Shown in pieces: positions 1-11,092 of a DNA stretch of 64,000 bases. The position numbers were made by a program, and so were the translations under genes. Positions within the stretch are counted from its first letter, which is position 1; each line of letters opens with the position of its first letter. The stretch is from Macrostomum hystrix. Taxonomy: Eukaryota > Platyhelminthes > Macrostomidae. Location of the stretch: contig CATNEN010000003.1 of assembly GCA_950097015.1 (NCBI GenBank), positions 15,608,501-15,672,500 on the forward strand, in the 5' to 3' direction. The notes beneath the pieces were generated by a model. The model ran no database searches. It was not told where the DNA came from and saw only the letters and a program-made list of their open reading frames with translations.

Positions 1-38
1 TTGGCAAAAGTTATTTCTCAAGCTGACGTCTTCTAAAA

Positions 39-443
39 ATGGCGCAATCTTTGAGCACAAGCGAAATCACAGCACAGCATCGAGCAGTCGATTCCGTCAT
101 AAAGCGTTCCCGTAAAGTGAAAAAAATTACATTCCTTAACATTTTCCCGCCTCCCTGCGCCCAGTCTGAAGCAGTTGAAAATCAATATTTATGCACAAGC
201 AGCAATGCCTTTGCTGCAGATTTTTTGCTTTGTCTGACTGTAGCCAGATGGATTCGGAATGAGCCGCCTCAAGATAGTGAATTTGAGCCCCGCAATCTCC
301 AGCTCACTGCTCAAACACCGCAGCAGCAATTTATGATGGAGTCACCCCCCGATACTCTTGACAACCCCGTCTGCTTGGTCTGGGCGGAAGTCGGCCATCT
401 ATCCAGACGCTTTGAATTGATTTCTGGCAGTGGGCCCAAGTGA
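39..443 (+). CDS. Doubtful 134-aa ORF, no recognised family
   Basis: The ORF opens with ATG and ends TGA. The predicted protein has a basic N-terminal stretch, one hydrophobic patch around residues 60-70 and a Gln/Pro-rich C-terminal half. I recognise no domain. No TATA box or polyadenylation signal was seen at sensible distances, and the sequence is next to the window edge, so it could also be part of an exon or chance. It may be real, but nothing beyond its length supports it. Confidence 0.2.
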   Translation: MAQSLSTSEITAQHRAVDSVIKRSRKVKKITFLNIFPPPCAQSEAVENQYLCTSSNAFAADFLLCLTVARWIRNEPPQDSEFEPRNLQLTAQTPQQQFMMESPPDTLDNPVCLVWAEVGHLSRRFELISGSGPK

Positions 444-1175
444 TTTGGATAAGTGATGCAAATTTAAAAGTTCCATCATGCCCCGAACTTAGCTAATAGT
501 GCGGTTGCACTGGTAGCCACTCCGCAACTACTCCTGCTAGCTTTAACCACCAGCATATTTAAGCTATGCGTTACGGCAAGGGCCAAAGTAGTTTAAGGAT
601 TTTAGTGCTTTTGGGTGGAATAAATCAACTCGGAGAGCAATTAGAGGTGGAATATATAGATGTATATTTGAATATTAATTTAATTATAAGGCATATATTA
701 ATTAGTAAGAATGTAACAGTTGTAGCTATAACAAAGCTTTTTGCATGGGCGTGAAAAACTGTTCGTTGCGCATAGAGCATACAGTAAAGGAGTATTTTTA
801 CGCACTACTAAATGCAAAGCATGCAACACATATATTAGAGCAGCGAAGCGTGTTGTTTTATAAAATAATCGATAAATAACGTTTACTCAAAGCGTTTTGT
901 AACGAATAAAATATAATAGTTATCAATGGGCTTAGGAAACACCCATTGTAGAACGAAATTGAATGAAGGCGGATGTGGGTGCGGGGGCATTGCTAAAAAT
1001 CGCGGCTGGATCTTAGAATGACAAGTCTCGGTTATGTATTTAGCCTTCTCAAAACTGCAGGAAGTGGAAAGAGCGACATTTTGTCAGAGATTATGAAATA
1101 ACTTTGGTGATTGATACTTGGAACACCATCGTCTGAGGATGCTTAAAGGGCTGAAATTAAAGGAATCAGTTGTGA
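444..1175. other. AT-rich DNA without a supported gene
   Basis: No ORF with family features, RNA gene or repeat was recognised. One 62-codon open stretch at 566-754 looks like chance. Confidence 0.5.
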
Positions 1176-1388
1176 CAAATTTAACAGCGCCAAAGCCTGC
1201 CTACTTTCTCTGGATGAGCCGATATGTTGCGAATGCCGTGTGCCAGCTTGTAGGCCGTGTCCTCGTTCATCACCAACACGGTCCTGTTGGCAATCTCTTG
1301 AATCAGCACGATGTCAAATTCGGCCAGCCAGACTAGCGGAATCACACCGGCCAGGTAGAGCAGGACGCACGGACAAATCCAAGGCGAG
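1176..1388 (-). pseudogene. Possible exon or gene remnant with one membrane segment
   Basis: On the minus strand an open stretch of about 70 codons runs between two TAA stops. It has no ATG start. It encodes a hydrophobic segment (Cys-Val-Leu-Leu-Tyr-Leu-Ala-Gly followed by Ile-Pro-Leu-Val-Trp-Leu) and then a polar stretch with Glu-Phe-Asp-Ile-Val-Leu-Ile-Gln and Asn-Glu-Asp-Thr-Ala-Tyr. Its composition is GC-richer and more codon-like than the neighbouring DNA. No AG acceptor sits directly before the open frame, so an intact exon is not assured. I do not recognise the family. Confidence 0.22.
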
Positions 1389-1507
1389 ATTGAGCATTAG
1401 TGAGTAGACAAGCGAATTGCTAAAAGCATTATCAAATGCAACACTGAACTCATGAAGTACTAACCAAAATAAGCTCAAAATAGAGGTCAATTATTGTGCT
1501 AGAATTT

Positions 1508-2850
1508 CAGAGGTTGGCTGGCTACCTTTGGCATTCCGGCCAGATGCGGCACTCAAAGCTCCCAAATCTCGCATCTCTCCTGTGTCTTATCTTCCTCTTC
1601 TTATCTCTCCCCTGCATGTGTCATCTCTCCCGTATCTCATCTCTCCCTTCTTATCTCTCCCCTGTGTCATCTCCCCTTCTTATCTCTCCCCTGTGTCATC
1701 TCTCCCGTATCTCATCTCTCCCTTCTTATCTCTTGCCTGTGTCATCTCTCCCGTATCTCATCTCTCCCTTCTTATCTCTTGCCTGTGTCATCTCTCCCGT
1801 ATCTCATCTCTCCCTTCTTATCTCTTGCCTGTGTCATCTCCCCTTCTTATCTCTCCCCTGTGTCATCTCTCCCGTATCTCATCTCTCCCTTCTTATCTCT
1901 TGCCTGTGTCATCTCTCCCGTATCTCATCTCTCCCTTCTTATCTCTTGCCTGTGTCATCTCTCCCGTATCTCATCTCTCCCTTCTTATCTCTTGCCTGCG
2001 TCATCTCCCCTTCTTATCTCTCCCCTGTGTCATCTCCCCTTCTTATCTCTCCCCTGTGTCATCTCCCCTTCTTATCTCTCCCCTGTGTCATCTCCCCTTC
2101 TTATCTCTCCCCTGTGTCATCTCTCCTTCTTATCTCTCCCGTATCTCATGTCTCCCTTCTTATCTCTCCCCTGTGTCATCTCCCCTTCTTATCTCTCCCC
2201 TGTGTCATCTCCCCTTCTTATCTCTCCCCTGTGTCATCTCCCCTTCTTATCTCTCCCCTGTGTCATCTCTCCTTCTTATCTCTCCCGTATCTCATGTCTC
2301 CCTTCTTATCTCTCCCCTGTGTCATCTCCCCTTCTTATCTCTCCCCTGTGTCATCTCCCCTTCTTATCTCTCCCCTGTGTCATCTCCCCTTCTTATCTCT
2401 CCCCTGTGTCATCTCTCCCGTATCTCATCTCTCCCTTCTTATCTCTTGCCTGTGTCATCTCTCCCGTATCTCATCTCTCCCTTCTTATCTCTTGCCTGTG
2501 TCATCTCCCCTTCTTATCTCTCCCCTGTGTCATCTCTCCCGTATCTCATGTCTCCCTTCTTATCTCTCCCCTGTGTCATCTCCCCTTCTTATCTCTTGCC
2601 TGTGTCATCTCCCCTTCTTATCTCTCCCCTGTGTCATCTCTCCCGTATCTCATCTCTCCCTTCTTATCTCTTGCCTGTGTCATCTCTCCCGTATCTCATC
2701 TCTCCCTTCTTATCTTTTGCCTGTGTCATCTCCCCTTCTTATCTCTCCCCTGTGTCATCTCCCCTTCTTATCTCTCCCCTGTGTACTGCACTGCAGGCCA
2801 TAGACAACTTTTCAATTTAAAAGCTAGACCCGTAGTTTTCGGCAGTCTAT
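1508..2850. mobile_element. Decayed hAT-type MITE swollen by a minisatellite
   Basis: The left part (CAGAGGTTGGC, then GGCCAGATGCGGC and CTCAAAGCTCCCAAATC) matches the left part of the well-preserved MITE at 23424-23905. The inside of both is a CTCTCC-type tandem array. The right terminus has decayed (only GACCCGTAG-like remains near 2850) and no target-site duplication can be read, so the right limit is approximate. Confidence 0.6.
1571..2784. repeat. CTCTCC-type minisatellite, about 1.2 kb
   Basis: Tandem units built from TCTTATCTCTCCCCTGTGTC and TCTCCCGTATCTCATC variants. Long open frames exist in all three plus-strand frames (up to 435 codons) because no unit variant contains a stop. All three read the same low-complexity Leu-Ile-Ser-Pro-type peptide, so none is taken as a gene. 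Confidence 0.95.
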
Positions 2851-2964
2851 GGTATTATATTTTTTCAAAATAATGTCCGTGGCATGTACGTTTGTACACT
2901 TGTACATACTTGTTGATAGACGCTTTATACAGTCTTTTTCATAGCCGAGAGAAAATTAAGGTTA

Positions 2965-4161
2965 TTGACAAAAAAATTCTTCAACTTTTCAATAATCATG
3001 GCTGCCGCAGATGCACAATTCGATCCTGACACAGGCAGTGAGACTTCTTGGGAAGAGAGTGATATGTTTACAGATGATGATGACGATCACCACGAAACTG
3101 AGTTCGTTCAAGACGAAGCGCAGCTTCTACCAGAAGCTGTTGAAACTGATGGGTGGGTTCACTGCGAGCCAGGCCATGACCAGAAGCCGGACCCAAATCC
3201 CGCGTTTTCGGGCACGCCAGATCCTGCCCCCGGCTTGGTGCTACCCAACAATGCGGATGACGATCCAGTGGCCTTTAGTCGAATGTTCGTCACTGCTGAG
3301 TTGCTGCAAAGCCTGTGCGAATGGACGAAAATGCATGGCGAAAATTCCAAGAACTGCAAGATGATCTGAATTTCTTTGCCATCGCGATTCTCGACATAGA
3401 AAGACGTCACCGCTAACGACATGGCAAAGTTTATCGTCATGTCACTATACATGGGAGTCATCAAGAAGCCGGAGGTGACCCACTACTGGTCAAAAATTGA
3501 GTTTTATGCAACACCACTCTTTCAACAACCTGTTTGCTTGCCCAGAGACAGGTATCAGCAAATCAGCAGTTTGCTTCGTTTCTACAATTGCAACATCTTT
3601 GACGCGTCGGACCCATGGCAAAGGTGAGGCCCTTCATCACCATCGTTTCTGAAATTTGTCGGCGTGTTTACATGCCTGGAAAGGAGCTCAGTGTAGACGA
3701 GGAGCTGCGCTCTTTAGAGGGCGCGCATTGTTTCGCCACTATATGCCTGCCAAGAAGGCGCGGTATGGAATAAAGATTTACTGCCTGTGCGAGGCGAGAA
3801 CAGGCTACGTTAGCAACTTTCTTGTGCATTCGAGCATGGCGGAGAACAGTTTGGACAAGATCTAGATTGCGATGGACTCTCACTGAGTCAAAGGGTGTTG
3901 GTTGAGTCATGTAGGTATGTTCTCGACGTTGGATACCATGTGTTCTGCGACAGCTGGTTCGGATCAGGTCGCCTTGCAGCCTACTTGTTGCAGTGTAGGA
4001 CCCTGCTTACGTGCACCGTGCGTGCAAACCGCGGATTCCCGGATGCACTAAAAGAATTGGCTGTGCCTGCTATGCGGAACGGCAACATCCTGGCCGTCAA
4101 GTTTTATAACTTTTATAACAGAACTTACTTTTTTGGCAGCGTTAGCTCTCAATACGAGTAA
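2965..4161 (+). pseudogene. piggyBac-family transposase, frameshifted and truncated
   Basis: Homology runs across several frames. An acidic N-terminus (2965-3369) is followed by a stop. The next block, from 3421, has Met-Gly-Val-Ile-Lys-Lys-Pro, Tyr-Trp-Ser and Leu-Arg-Phe-Tyr. A second frame from 3614 has Lys-Val-Arg-Pro, Tyr-Met-Pro-Gly-Lys-Glu-Leu-Ser-Val-Asp-Glu, which holds the first catalytic Asp. Next comes a Tyr-Met-Pro-Ala-Lys-Lys block, and from 3895 Val-Phe-Cys-Asp-Ser-Trp-Phe, which holds the second catalytic Asp. The third catalytic Asp and the C-terminal Cys-rich domain are missing. At least two frameshifts and several stops make it inactive. Domestication is unlikely because no long intact frame remains. 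Confidence 0.85.
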
Positions 4162-4394
4162 TTGAAAATCGTAATGATTAACAAGAAAACTAACTCGAAT
4201 ACAGTTTTTAAATCAATCTTGAATGAGTAACTGTACCTGTTCATTTTATTGCTCTACCATCTCGTCTCGCCACTACAGTTATTGGTTCTAAAAATGAAAG
4301 TGTCTTCTTCACTACAAGATCTCTATTGCTATTTTATACTCGCACTTAGTCTTGCCAAAGTGGTCTAAAACAAGTCATCCTGAAAAATAAATGT

Positions 4395-4810
4395 GTGACC
4401 TGCTCCACAGGCCATATCCGCAAACTACAGCTGTGCAGTAAGCCAGCGCCACTGAGCAGCTATTTGAGCAGCGGGCCATAGATATACGGCCGTGACCTGC
4501 TCCACAGGCCATATCCGCAAACTACAGCTGTGCAGTAAGCCAGCGCCACTGAGCAGCTATTTGAGCAGCGGGCCATAGATATAGGGCCGTGACCTGCTCC
4601 ACAGGCCATATCCGCAAACTACAGCTGTGCAGTAAGCCAGCGCCACTGAGCAGCTATTTGAGCAGCGGGCCATAGATATAGGGCCGTGACCTGCTCCACA
4701 GGCCATATCCGCAAACTACAACTGTGCAGTAAGCCAGCGCCACTGAGCAGCTATTTGAGCAGCGGGCCATAGATATAGGGCCGTGACCTGCTCCACAGGC
4801 CATATCCGCT
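4395..4810. repeat. 97-bp tandem repeat, four copies plus a partial
   Basis: GTGACCTGCTCCACAGG recurs at 4395, 4492, 4589, 4686 and 4783, an exact 97-bp spacing. The copies are nearly identical. The array ends just before the TTAA terminus, so it is probably the subterminal region of the piggyBac element. Confidence 0.95.
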
Positions 4811-4812
4811 GT

Positions 4813-4823
4813 CCTAGGGTTAA
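4813..4823. repeat. piggyBac right terminal motif and TTAA
   Basis: CCTAGGGTTAA, with TTAA at 4820-4823. This is the canonical end and target site of piggyBac-type elements. Confidence 0.7.
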
Positions 4824-5542
4824 GCATGACGAAAAGTTGATACTGAAATAAGTCAATTTGCTGATTCCATGTAAGCTTATATAATAACCAAAGCGATTCA
4901 TTTGCGCTGAAAGATGTGAAAGTAATCGACGGGACAACAAAGTGGAATATTATATACTCGGTGCACATCACAATAGAAGCAATAAAAATAACATCACCCA
5001 GCAGGAAGGCTTAAAATCATATCAAATAGGCACTTATAAAATTTAGGGCAAATGCTGACAGCAACAAACATAAAAAGGATTTAAGAGTAATGCAAATACT
5101 CACGGATATGGTATACAATGCGCTATAAAGAGATGCCCATACAGTTAGTATAAGAAGCAAAAATGATGCAAATATCTCACCTTGCCCTACCGAGACCAGA
5201 CAGCTTTGCTACCTTCCTTCCTGCTTCCTACAGACAGGTCTTTTGACAAATTCTTCATCATGCAGTTAAACAACTTCACCACACCTTTGTGAATATCGTG
5301 GCTGTTTGAGCAGAAAGTGCTTCCAAAAAGCACCTGGCGTGAAACCGTTTGTCTTCCTTAAAATGTATTTATGCACAACTCAGTATAGCTAAAATAGGTA
5401 CAGCCACGAGCTTCAGCTAAAATGTAAATAATTTATTCAGCTTTCTAATGAAACATATTTTGAGAAAATCTGTTGCACGATACAAAGTTATTCTCCAAGG
5501 GGTGGATAAGAATTTCCTACCTGCCTAGAGTATTTTCAGGAC
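4824..5542. other. AT-rich DNA, nothing recognised
   Basis: No gene, RNA or tandem repeat seen. Confidence 0.5.
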
Positions 5543-6115
5543 AGCCAGTAAGCCCAAACTGGTGACAATCATGCTTTGTTGTTACCTTCCGCCCGTCAGC
5601 ATTGAAGACCTTGGAGGTCACACAGCATTTTTGTTTTGGGCTGCGTTCTTGCTTGCAGCCCAGTTGAGGCTCAGGCCTGGCCTGAACAAACGACCGCTGG
5701 TTAGGACAGGGAGCTCTGCATCTAGAAACTGGAGAGATTCCAACCCCCATTTTCCGGATCCCCATGGGCTGACTGGCTGTCCGAAATTCACATGGGCAGC
5801 TACGAATTTCTGATGCATCACTTAGAGAAAAGCACTGGGCAACAGACTCTCAAAGTGTCTGTTTCATTAGAAAGCAGATCGAATTCTGTACACTTCAGCT
5901 GAAGCTCGTGCGTCTACCTGTTTTAGCTACTGAGCTGTGCTTAAATAAAGCTTAGCGAAAAATGTCACTCAGCAGTGCACGACCTTGGAAAGTTGAGATG
6001 AGGAAACATTTTATGCATTGGCCAATTTTAGCGACATTTTGCATATTTGCATCAACGCCCATCGAGTAAACAAAAGGCTTTTCGAAATAGCGAAAAGAAA
6101 AAAGTTTTCTGCATT
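5543..6115 (+). repeat. Dispersed repeat, copy 1 (direct with 27887-28423)
   Basis: About 550 bp, starting CCAGTAAGCCCAAACTGGTG and including GGCTGACTGGCTGTCCGAAA, is shared in the same orientation with 27887-28423. In both places it lies just upstream of plus-strand copies of the giant gene, so it looks like that unit's 5' flank. Short minus-strand frames inside it are not convincing genes. Confidence 0.9.
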
Positions 6116-6186
6116 TTTACTTTGGAAGGAGAGAGAGAGAGTAAAATGTTGTGGAAACACATTTCCCAGAGGGAATTTCTTTAGAG

Positions 6187-6757
6187 GGTATCCATGGGAA
6201 GGTGACGAACTCATTTTAAAGGACCGCAATGCTCCCATAGAGGATGTCAGCCTTGATCTGTCCTACATTACTCAGCGGCTCACAGAGCACCAGACAGACC
6301 AGCAAAGTGGAACAGAAAATGCAGTGCTCAAAGAAGTCCAGCTACTTCACATCGCACGGAACACCCAAAACATCGCCAACTATTGGCGACAGGGAATTCA
6401 AGCTCCCAGCAGGCTAAAAGTGCAAGTGGCTCATCAGTATCCCGGTTATCAAGTTCAGGGAATCAAGTTTCAATCAGCTGAGGGGGCCCGTGTCCATCGT
6501 GTGCCTGAACCGGCAGTCATCGGGAGAAGAGTGCCTCGCGCCCGTCAGTCTGGGCTCCCACCCGGTTATCGGAAGCGCGTTCATCGCCGTGTCGCGAAGC
6601 CGAGTCTCTGGACGTCACGTGACCAGCGTGTTGCTCGAAGACGGGCTTTGGCATAGGATTGATGGGGCCCGGATGATTGCGGAGAAGGATCCAGCCAGAA
6701 GCTCAGAGTTCGACATCTTACTGGTTGCCTATCGCAGACTATGGACCACAACGGACC
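6187..6757 (+). pseudogene. Collapsed copy of the giant nuclease-helicase-USP gene
   Basis: From 6188 to about 6474 the sequence matches the helicase part of the right-arm gene (30649-30920, with Trp-Glu-Gly-Asp-Glu-Leu and Ala-Arg-Asn-Thr-Gln-Asn). It then jumps to the fourth USP-like lobe (35421 onward, with Leu-Ala-Pro-Val-Ser-Leu-Gly-Ser-His). About 4.5 kb is missing at the junction, and the second half is out of frame with the first. A 212-codon frame (6018-6656) crosses the junction but reads the second half in the wrong frame. With the upstream repeat 5543-6115 it forms a whole unit reduced by two large deletions. Confidence 0.9.
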
Positions 6758-6975
6758 CCCCTCTACTTCTCCTTCTCCCCTTATCTTACCCCGTCCCCTC
6801 CCACGAGAGCTACAGGCCTGCAGCACCGCGACCGGCACTCAGCTTGTAACCCGCGCAGCGGTTCAGTAATTGCTATTCTAAAGGGACTTATTTGTCTAGC
6901 TTGGGCGGCTTTTGTAGCGGGAGACGGGCTGGGGGATTCTAGCCTAATAAACTAACTTCTGCTATCCAACTACAC
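6758..6975. other. Sequence of unknown origin with an AATAAA
   Basis: A short CT-rich stretch (around 6765-6800) is followed by GC-rich DNA and CCTAATAAAC near 6943, a possible polyadenylation signal. No gene was recognised to go with it. Confidence 0.35.
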
Positions 6976-7860
6976 ATTATTGGGCCAATTTAAGCACAAC
7001 TTAAATCTATCCTTTGTCCGCCTCTCTATTTATTTGCTAATAGACAGCCATCAGTTGTCAGCGGCTAACTCACTTGGGGTGGGCTCTGGCGATGCCGAGC
7101 TGAAGGCTGCGGCAGGAAGACGACTGTAAGCGCGTGCGAGAGTTAGTAAGGAGCTAGGGATTCGCGAGCAGATGCGGAGTGTAGCATGTGCATTTCTTTC
7201 CAGGGGGTTGGGGGAATCCTTGGCCGGTTTTCCTTCTCTCTCCTGGGTAGAGTGATGATCTAATAATCTTCCGCTTGCATAATCCCTCAGCCAGTTGTTC
7301 TGCATAATCTCTCCAGCCTCTGATATCCTCAGCTCACACAGATTCGGGATCGTTAGTTACCTAATGTGTAGGCTGCAGTCTAATGTATTGACTGTGTCTG
7401 ATGTGTTAATGAGTAAGATTCTGGCTACGGCTTCTCCTTCGAGTTCTTAGTACCACCTTTCTGGACCCCTGTAGCGCAAATGCAGGAATCCCCCTGTGAG
7501 GCGTTTCTCGATCCATTCTGGGGCACTGGGTGGTGGCGCTAACCTGGATCATCTATCCGCTTTGCCGATAGCCATTCCTCAGTTCTGTGGCAAGGGCCTA
7601 GACCGATTCGACCACCGCTACCAAAGCTAGGAGTCAGTTGCGCACCGCACTACTGACGACAGTAGGCTGCCCAGGCCCTGTCTTGCCTGATTCCGGGCAA
7701 TCCGAACGCTCCCTTAGACTTTTCACCGGTTTCGGGCATAGCTTGGGGTAGGCACGACAATTATGTCTGTGGCCTATGGGACGAGTGGGACTGGCTAGCC
7801 TGAGGCCAATAGGACCACTCCAAACCTCCACTGGACCCCTCCATCCTCTCCCCCATCTTC
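6976..7860 (+). repeat. Small inverted repeat, left arm
   Basis: It matches the reverse complement of about 8450-9550, for example GAGTGATGATCTAATAATCT here against AGATTATTAGATCATCACTC there, and GAAGGCTGCGGC against GCCGCAGCCTTC. Divergence and small indels are scattered throughout. No coding function was seen. Confidence 0.9.
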
Positions 7861-7942
7861 TGCCCCTCTCCGAGTGGTAGTCCCGCGGGTAGCTAAGCGG
7901 GTAGGCAACCGACTCTACCGCCTATTCACAGCAACCCACATC

Positions 7943-8296
7943 AGACTACCCAATTCACTGACTACCCAATTCACTGACTACCCAATTCACTGACTACACA
8001 ATTCACTGACTACCCAATTCACTGACTACCCAATTCACTGACTACCCAATTCACTGACTACCCAATTCACTGACTACCCAATTCACTGACTACCCAATTC
8101 ACTGACTACCCAATTCACTGACTACCCAATTCACTGACTACCCAATTCACTGACTACCCAATTCACTGACTACCCAATTCACTGACTACCCAATTCACTG
8201 ACTACCCAATTCACTGACTACCCAATTCACTGACTACCCAATTCACTGACTACCCAATTCACTGACTACCCAATTCACTGACTACCCAATTCACTG
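7943..8296. repeat. 16-bp satellite GACTACCCAATTCACT, loop array
   Basis: About 22 nearly perfect tandem units. It is the most homogeneous of the arrays built on this unit (others at 9579-10208 and 39218-43130, remnant at 50653-50745). Confidence 0.97.
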
Positions 8297-8449
8297 AATT
8301 CAAATGGTTAGTCATGGAGAAGATCATGCTGACATGGTTTGGGTGTTTTGCAACCGCTGACCTGCCCTCATGAGTGATGATTGCTAGAGGCGGGCGACAT
8401 AGTCGATTAAATATCCGCCTAGCAACTCACGAGATGTCGCGGAGAGAGA

Positions 8450-9550
8450 GAGGAGATGAAGGGAGAGATGAGGAGGTTCAGTAGATGCAGGGAGTGGTTC
8501 TATCAGCCTCAGGCTGGCCAGTCCCTCTCGTCCCATAGGCCACAGGCATGACTGCCGTGCCTACCCCAAGCAATGCTCTTTAGGCTAAAAGTCTAAAGAG
8601 AGAGGCTTCGGACTGTCCGGAATCGGACAGGACAGGGCTAGACAGCCTACTGTCGTCAGTAGTATGTGCGCAACTGACTCCTAACCTTGGTAGCGGTGGT
8701 TGAATCGGCCTAGGCTCTTGTCACAGAACTGCGGAAAGGCTATCGGCAAAGCGGATATATGATCGAGGGTAGCGCCACCACCCAATGCGCCTACGTCGCC
8801 ACCGCAGGCATTTGGAAACTTGGGTCCCCGGAGTACACAGCTCCTACTTTATCACGCAGATCTAGACAAGCCGAAAAATAGGGCATTCTGCAACTTCCGT
8901 TTTAGACTGGGGTGAGAGCCCCAGAATGGATCGAGACACGCCTCAAAAGGGGATCCCTGAATTCGCGCTACAGGGGTCTAGAAAGGTGGTACTAAGAACT
9001 TGAATGAGAAACCATAGCCAGAATCCTACTCATTAACACATCAGGCACAGTCAAAACATTAGACTGCAGCCTACACATTAGGTAACTAACAAATCTGAAT
9101 CTGTGTGAGTTGAGGAAATCAGAGGCTGGAGAGATTGAGCAGAACACTGGCTGAGTGATTACGCAAGCGAAAGATTATTAGATCATCACTCTCGCTCCCG
9201 TGGCCGCAGTTGCGAGAGGAGGGGGACAGAAGGGAAGCTCCATTGGCTAGGGAGCTTGGCACGTACCCCTTGACCCACCAGGAAGAGAGGGAAACTGGCC
9301 AAGGAATCCCCCACCCCCGGCAGAGACGCACGTGCTACACTCCGCATCTGCTCGCGAATCCCCAGCTCCTTATTACTTTTATGCGCGCTTACAGTTGTCT
9401 CCCCGCCGCAGCCTTCAGCTCGGCATCACCAGAGCCCACCCCTAGGAGATTAGCCACTCATAGCTGAGGGCTGTCTAGTAGAGAAAATAAACATAGAGGC
9501 GAACAAAAGGTGAAAGGATTTAAATTGTAATTAAAATTGGCCTAATGTAA
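8450..9550 (-). repeat. Small inverted repeat, right arm
   Basis: Reverse complement of 6976-7860 with scattered differences and a segment near 8810-8930 not matched in the left arm. The loop between the arms holds the 16-bp satellite. Confidence 0.9.
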
Positions 9551-9578
9551 AATTAAATGGCTAATGCTGAACGTTAAT

Positions 9579-10208
9579 GCTACCCAATTCACTGACTACC
9601 CAATTCACCAACTACCCAATTCACTGACTGCCCAATTCACCAAATACCCAGTTCACTGACTACCCAATTCACCAACTACCCAATTCACTGACTACCCAAT
9701 ACACCAACTACCCGATTCACTGACTACCCACCTCACTGACTACCCACCTCACTGACTACCCAATTCACTGACTACACAATTCACCAATTACCCAATACAC
9801 CAACTACCCGATTCACTGACTACCCACCTCACTGACTACCCAATTCACTGACTGCCCAATTCACCAAATACCCAGTTCACTGACTGCCCAATTCACCAAA
9901 TACCCAATTCACTGACTGCCCAATTCACCAAATACCCAATTCACTGACTGCCCAATTCACCAAATACCCAGTTCACTGACTACCCAATTCACTGACTACA
10001 CAATTCACCAATTACCCAGTTCACTGACTACCCAATTCACTGACTACACAATTCACCAATTACCCAATACACCAACTACCCGATTCACTGACTACCCACC
10101 TCACTGACTACCCACCTCACTGACTACCCACCTCACTGACTACCCAATTTACTGTCTTCATAATTCACCAACAAACCAATTATTTCACCAACCACCCAAT
10201 TCACCAAA
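9579..10208. repeat. 16-bp satellite, mixed units, left of the large palindrome
   Basis: Units alternate among TACCCAATTCACTGAC, TGCCCAATTCACCAAA, TACCCACCTCACTGAC and others, giving a more diverged array than 7943-8296. It has the same orientation as the large array at 39218-43130 on the far side of the palindrome. Confidence 0.97.
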
Positions 10209-10553
10209 TAGTTGCTAAGGGCAGCCATTTTCAGTTTGCAAGTTTACTGAGTAATTTCCTGTGTTGCAAAGCAAGTGCAGACATATATGCTCGTATAAAC
10301 ATGTTAGCCTGACTCTCTTGGTTTTTATGTGAACCTGATTTGATATGAAGCCGTCAAAGTTAAAGAAATAGTTTTTGTTTATTTCATACGAGCATTTTAG
10401 ACTTGCTGGAATTTTATCTAAAATAGTTCAAATGATTAATTTATGGCTTAGGCAGACTGATTTCGAGTTTTTACCAGATATACTACAACTCGGCCCTAGT
10501 AACGGTTACTAAGCGAATTGACTGAAGCAGCAATTCTTAGCTTCTGTGCAGTT
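10209..10553. other. AT-rich spacer, nothing recognised
   Basis: Lies between the satellite and the start of palindrome homology. No gene seen. Confidence 0.5.
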
Positions 10554-11092
10554 TTCTAAGCAGAAAATTAATAGAAATCAAACAAGCTTTTTAGAGCTAT
10601 GAAATGGGCTTAAAAACTAAATTAAAATGTATCAATAAAAATTCTTTATTTTGCAATACAAATCACCTAAATTAACCAGTTAATTAAAACCATTTAACCA
10701 TTCTTAACAAACACTCATTTTGGAAAAAAATCCAAACTTTAAAAACGTGATTTTTTAAAGCGAAAAACCAGTCACAAAAGTAAATTCAAAACTTTGCACT
10801 GCAAATCATAAATATTTGAGGCAAAAAAATTGGTGCGAGAATTATAGCTAGGATAACAAGGAATCAAGTCCAAATCATTCACCTGTCTTCGTACATCAAA
10901 CGACTATTGACGTGTACAAAAAGTACTATTCATTGACTAATGATACTAAACGTACTAAAATGTTCTGGACTAATGACGCATAAACACTGGTTTAGTGATT
11001 TGGTGCGATAAAATAAGCGATACAGCATGGCTAAAATGTTGGATAAAAAATTGACACAGTGTCATAAAGGAAAAGTTTTATTACTGTTTTCA

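Larger units (their letters stand above)
2956..4823 (+). mobile_element. piggyBac-type DNA transposon remnant
   Basis: It comprises a broken piggyBac-family transposase (2965-4161), a 97-bp subterminal tandem array (4395-4810) and a right end CCTAGGGTTAA at 4813-4823. piggyBac elements insert at TTAA and their inverted repeats typically start CCCTAG next to it, so the right end is convincing. The left boundary is not: a TTAA at 2956 is not followed by CCCTAG, and the 5' terminal repeat seems lost. Confidence 0.8.

Noticed and set aside
1496-2873. Three overlapping ORFs of 364-435 aa
   Set aside because: Frames of the CTCTCC minisatellite inside a MITE; low-complexity and present in all frames.
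7879-7935. tRNA-like A box (TAGCTAAGCGGG)
   Set aside because: No B box or cloverleaf; too weak to call a tRNA or SINE.
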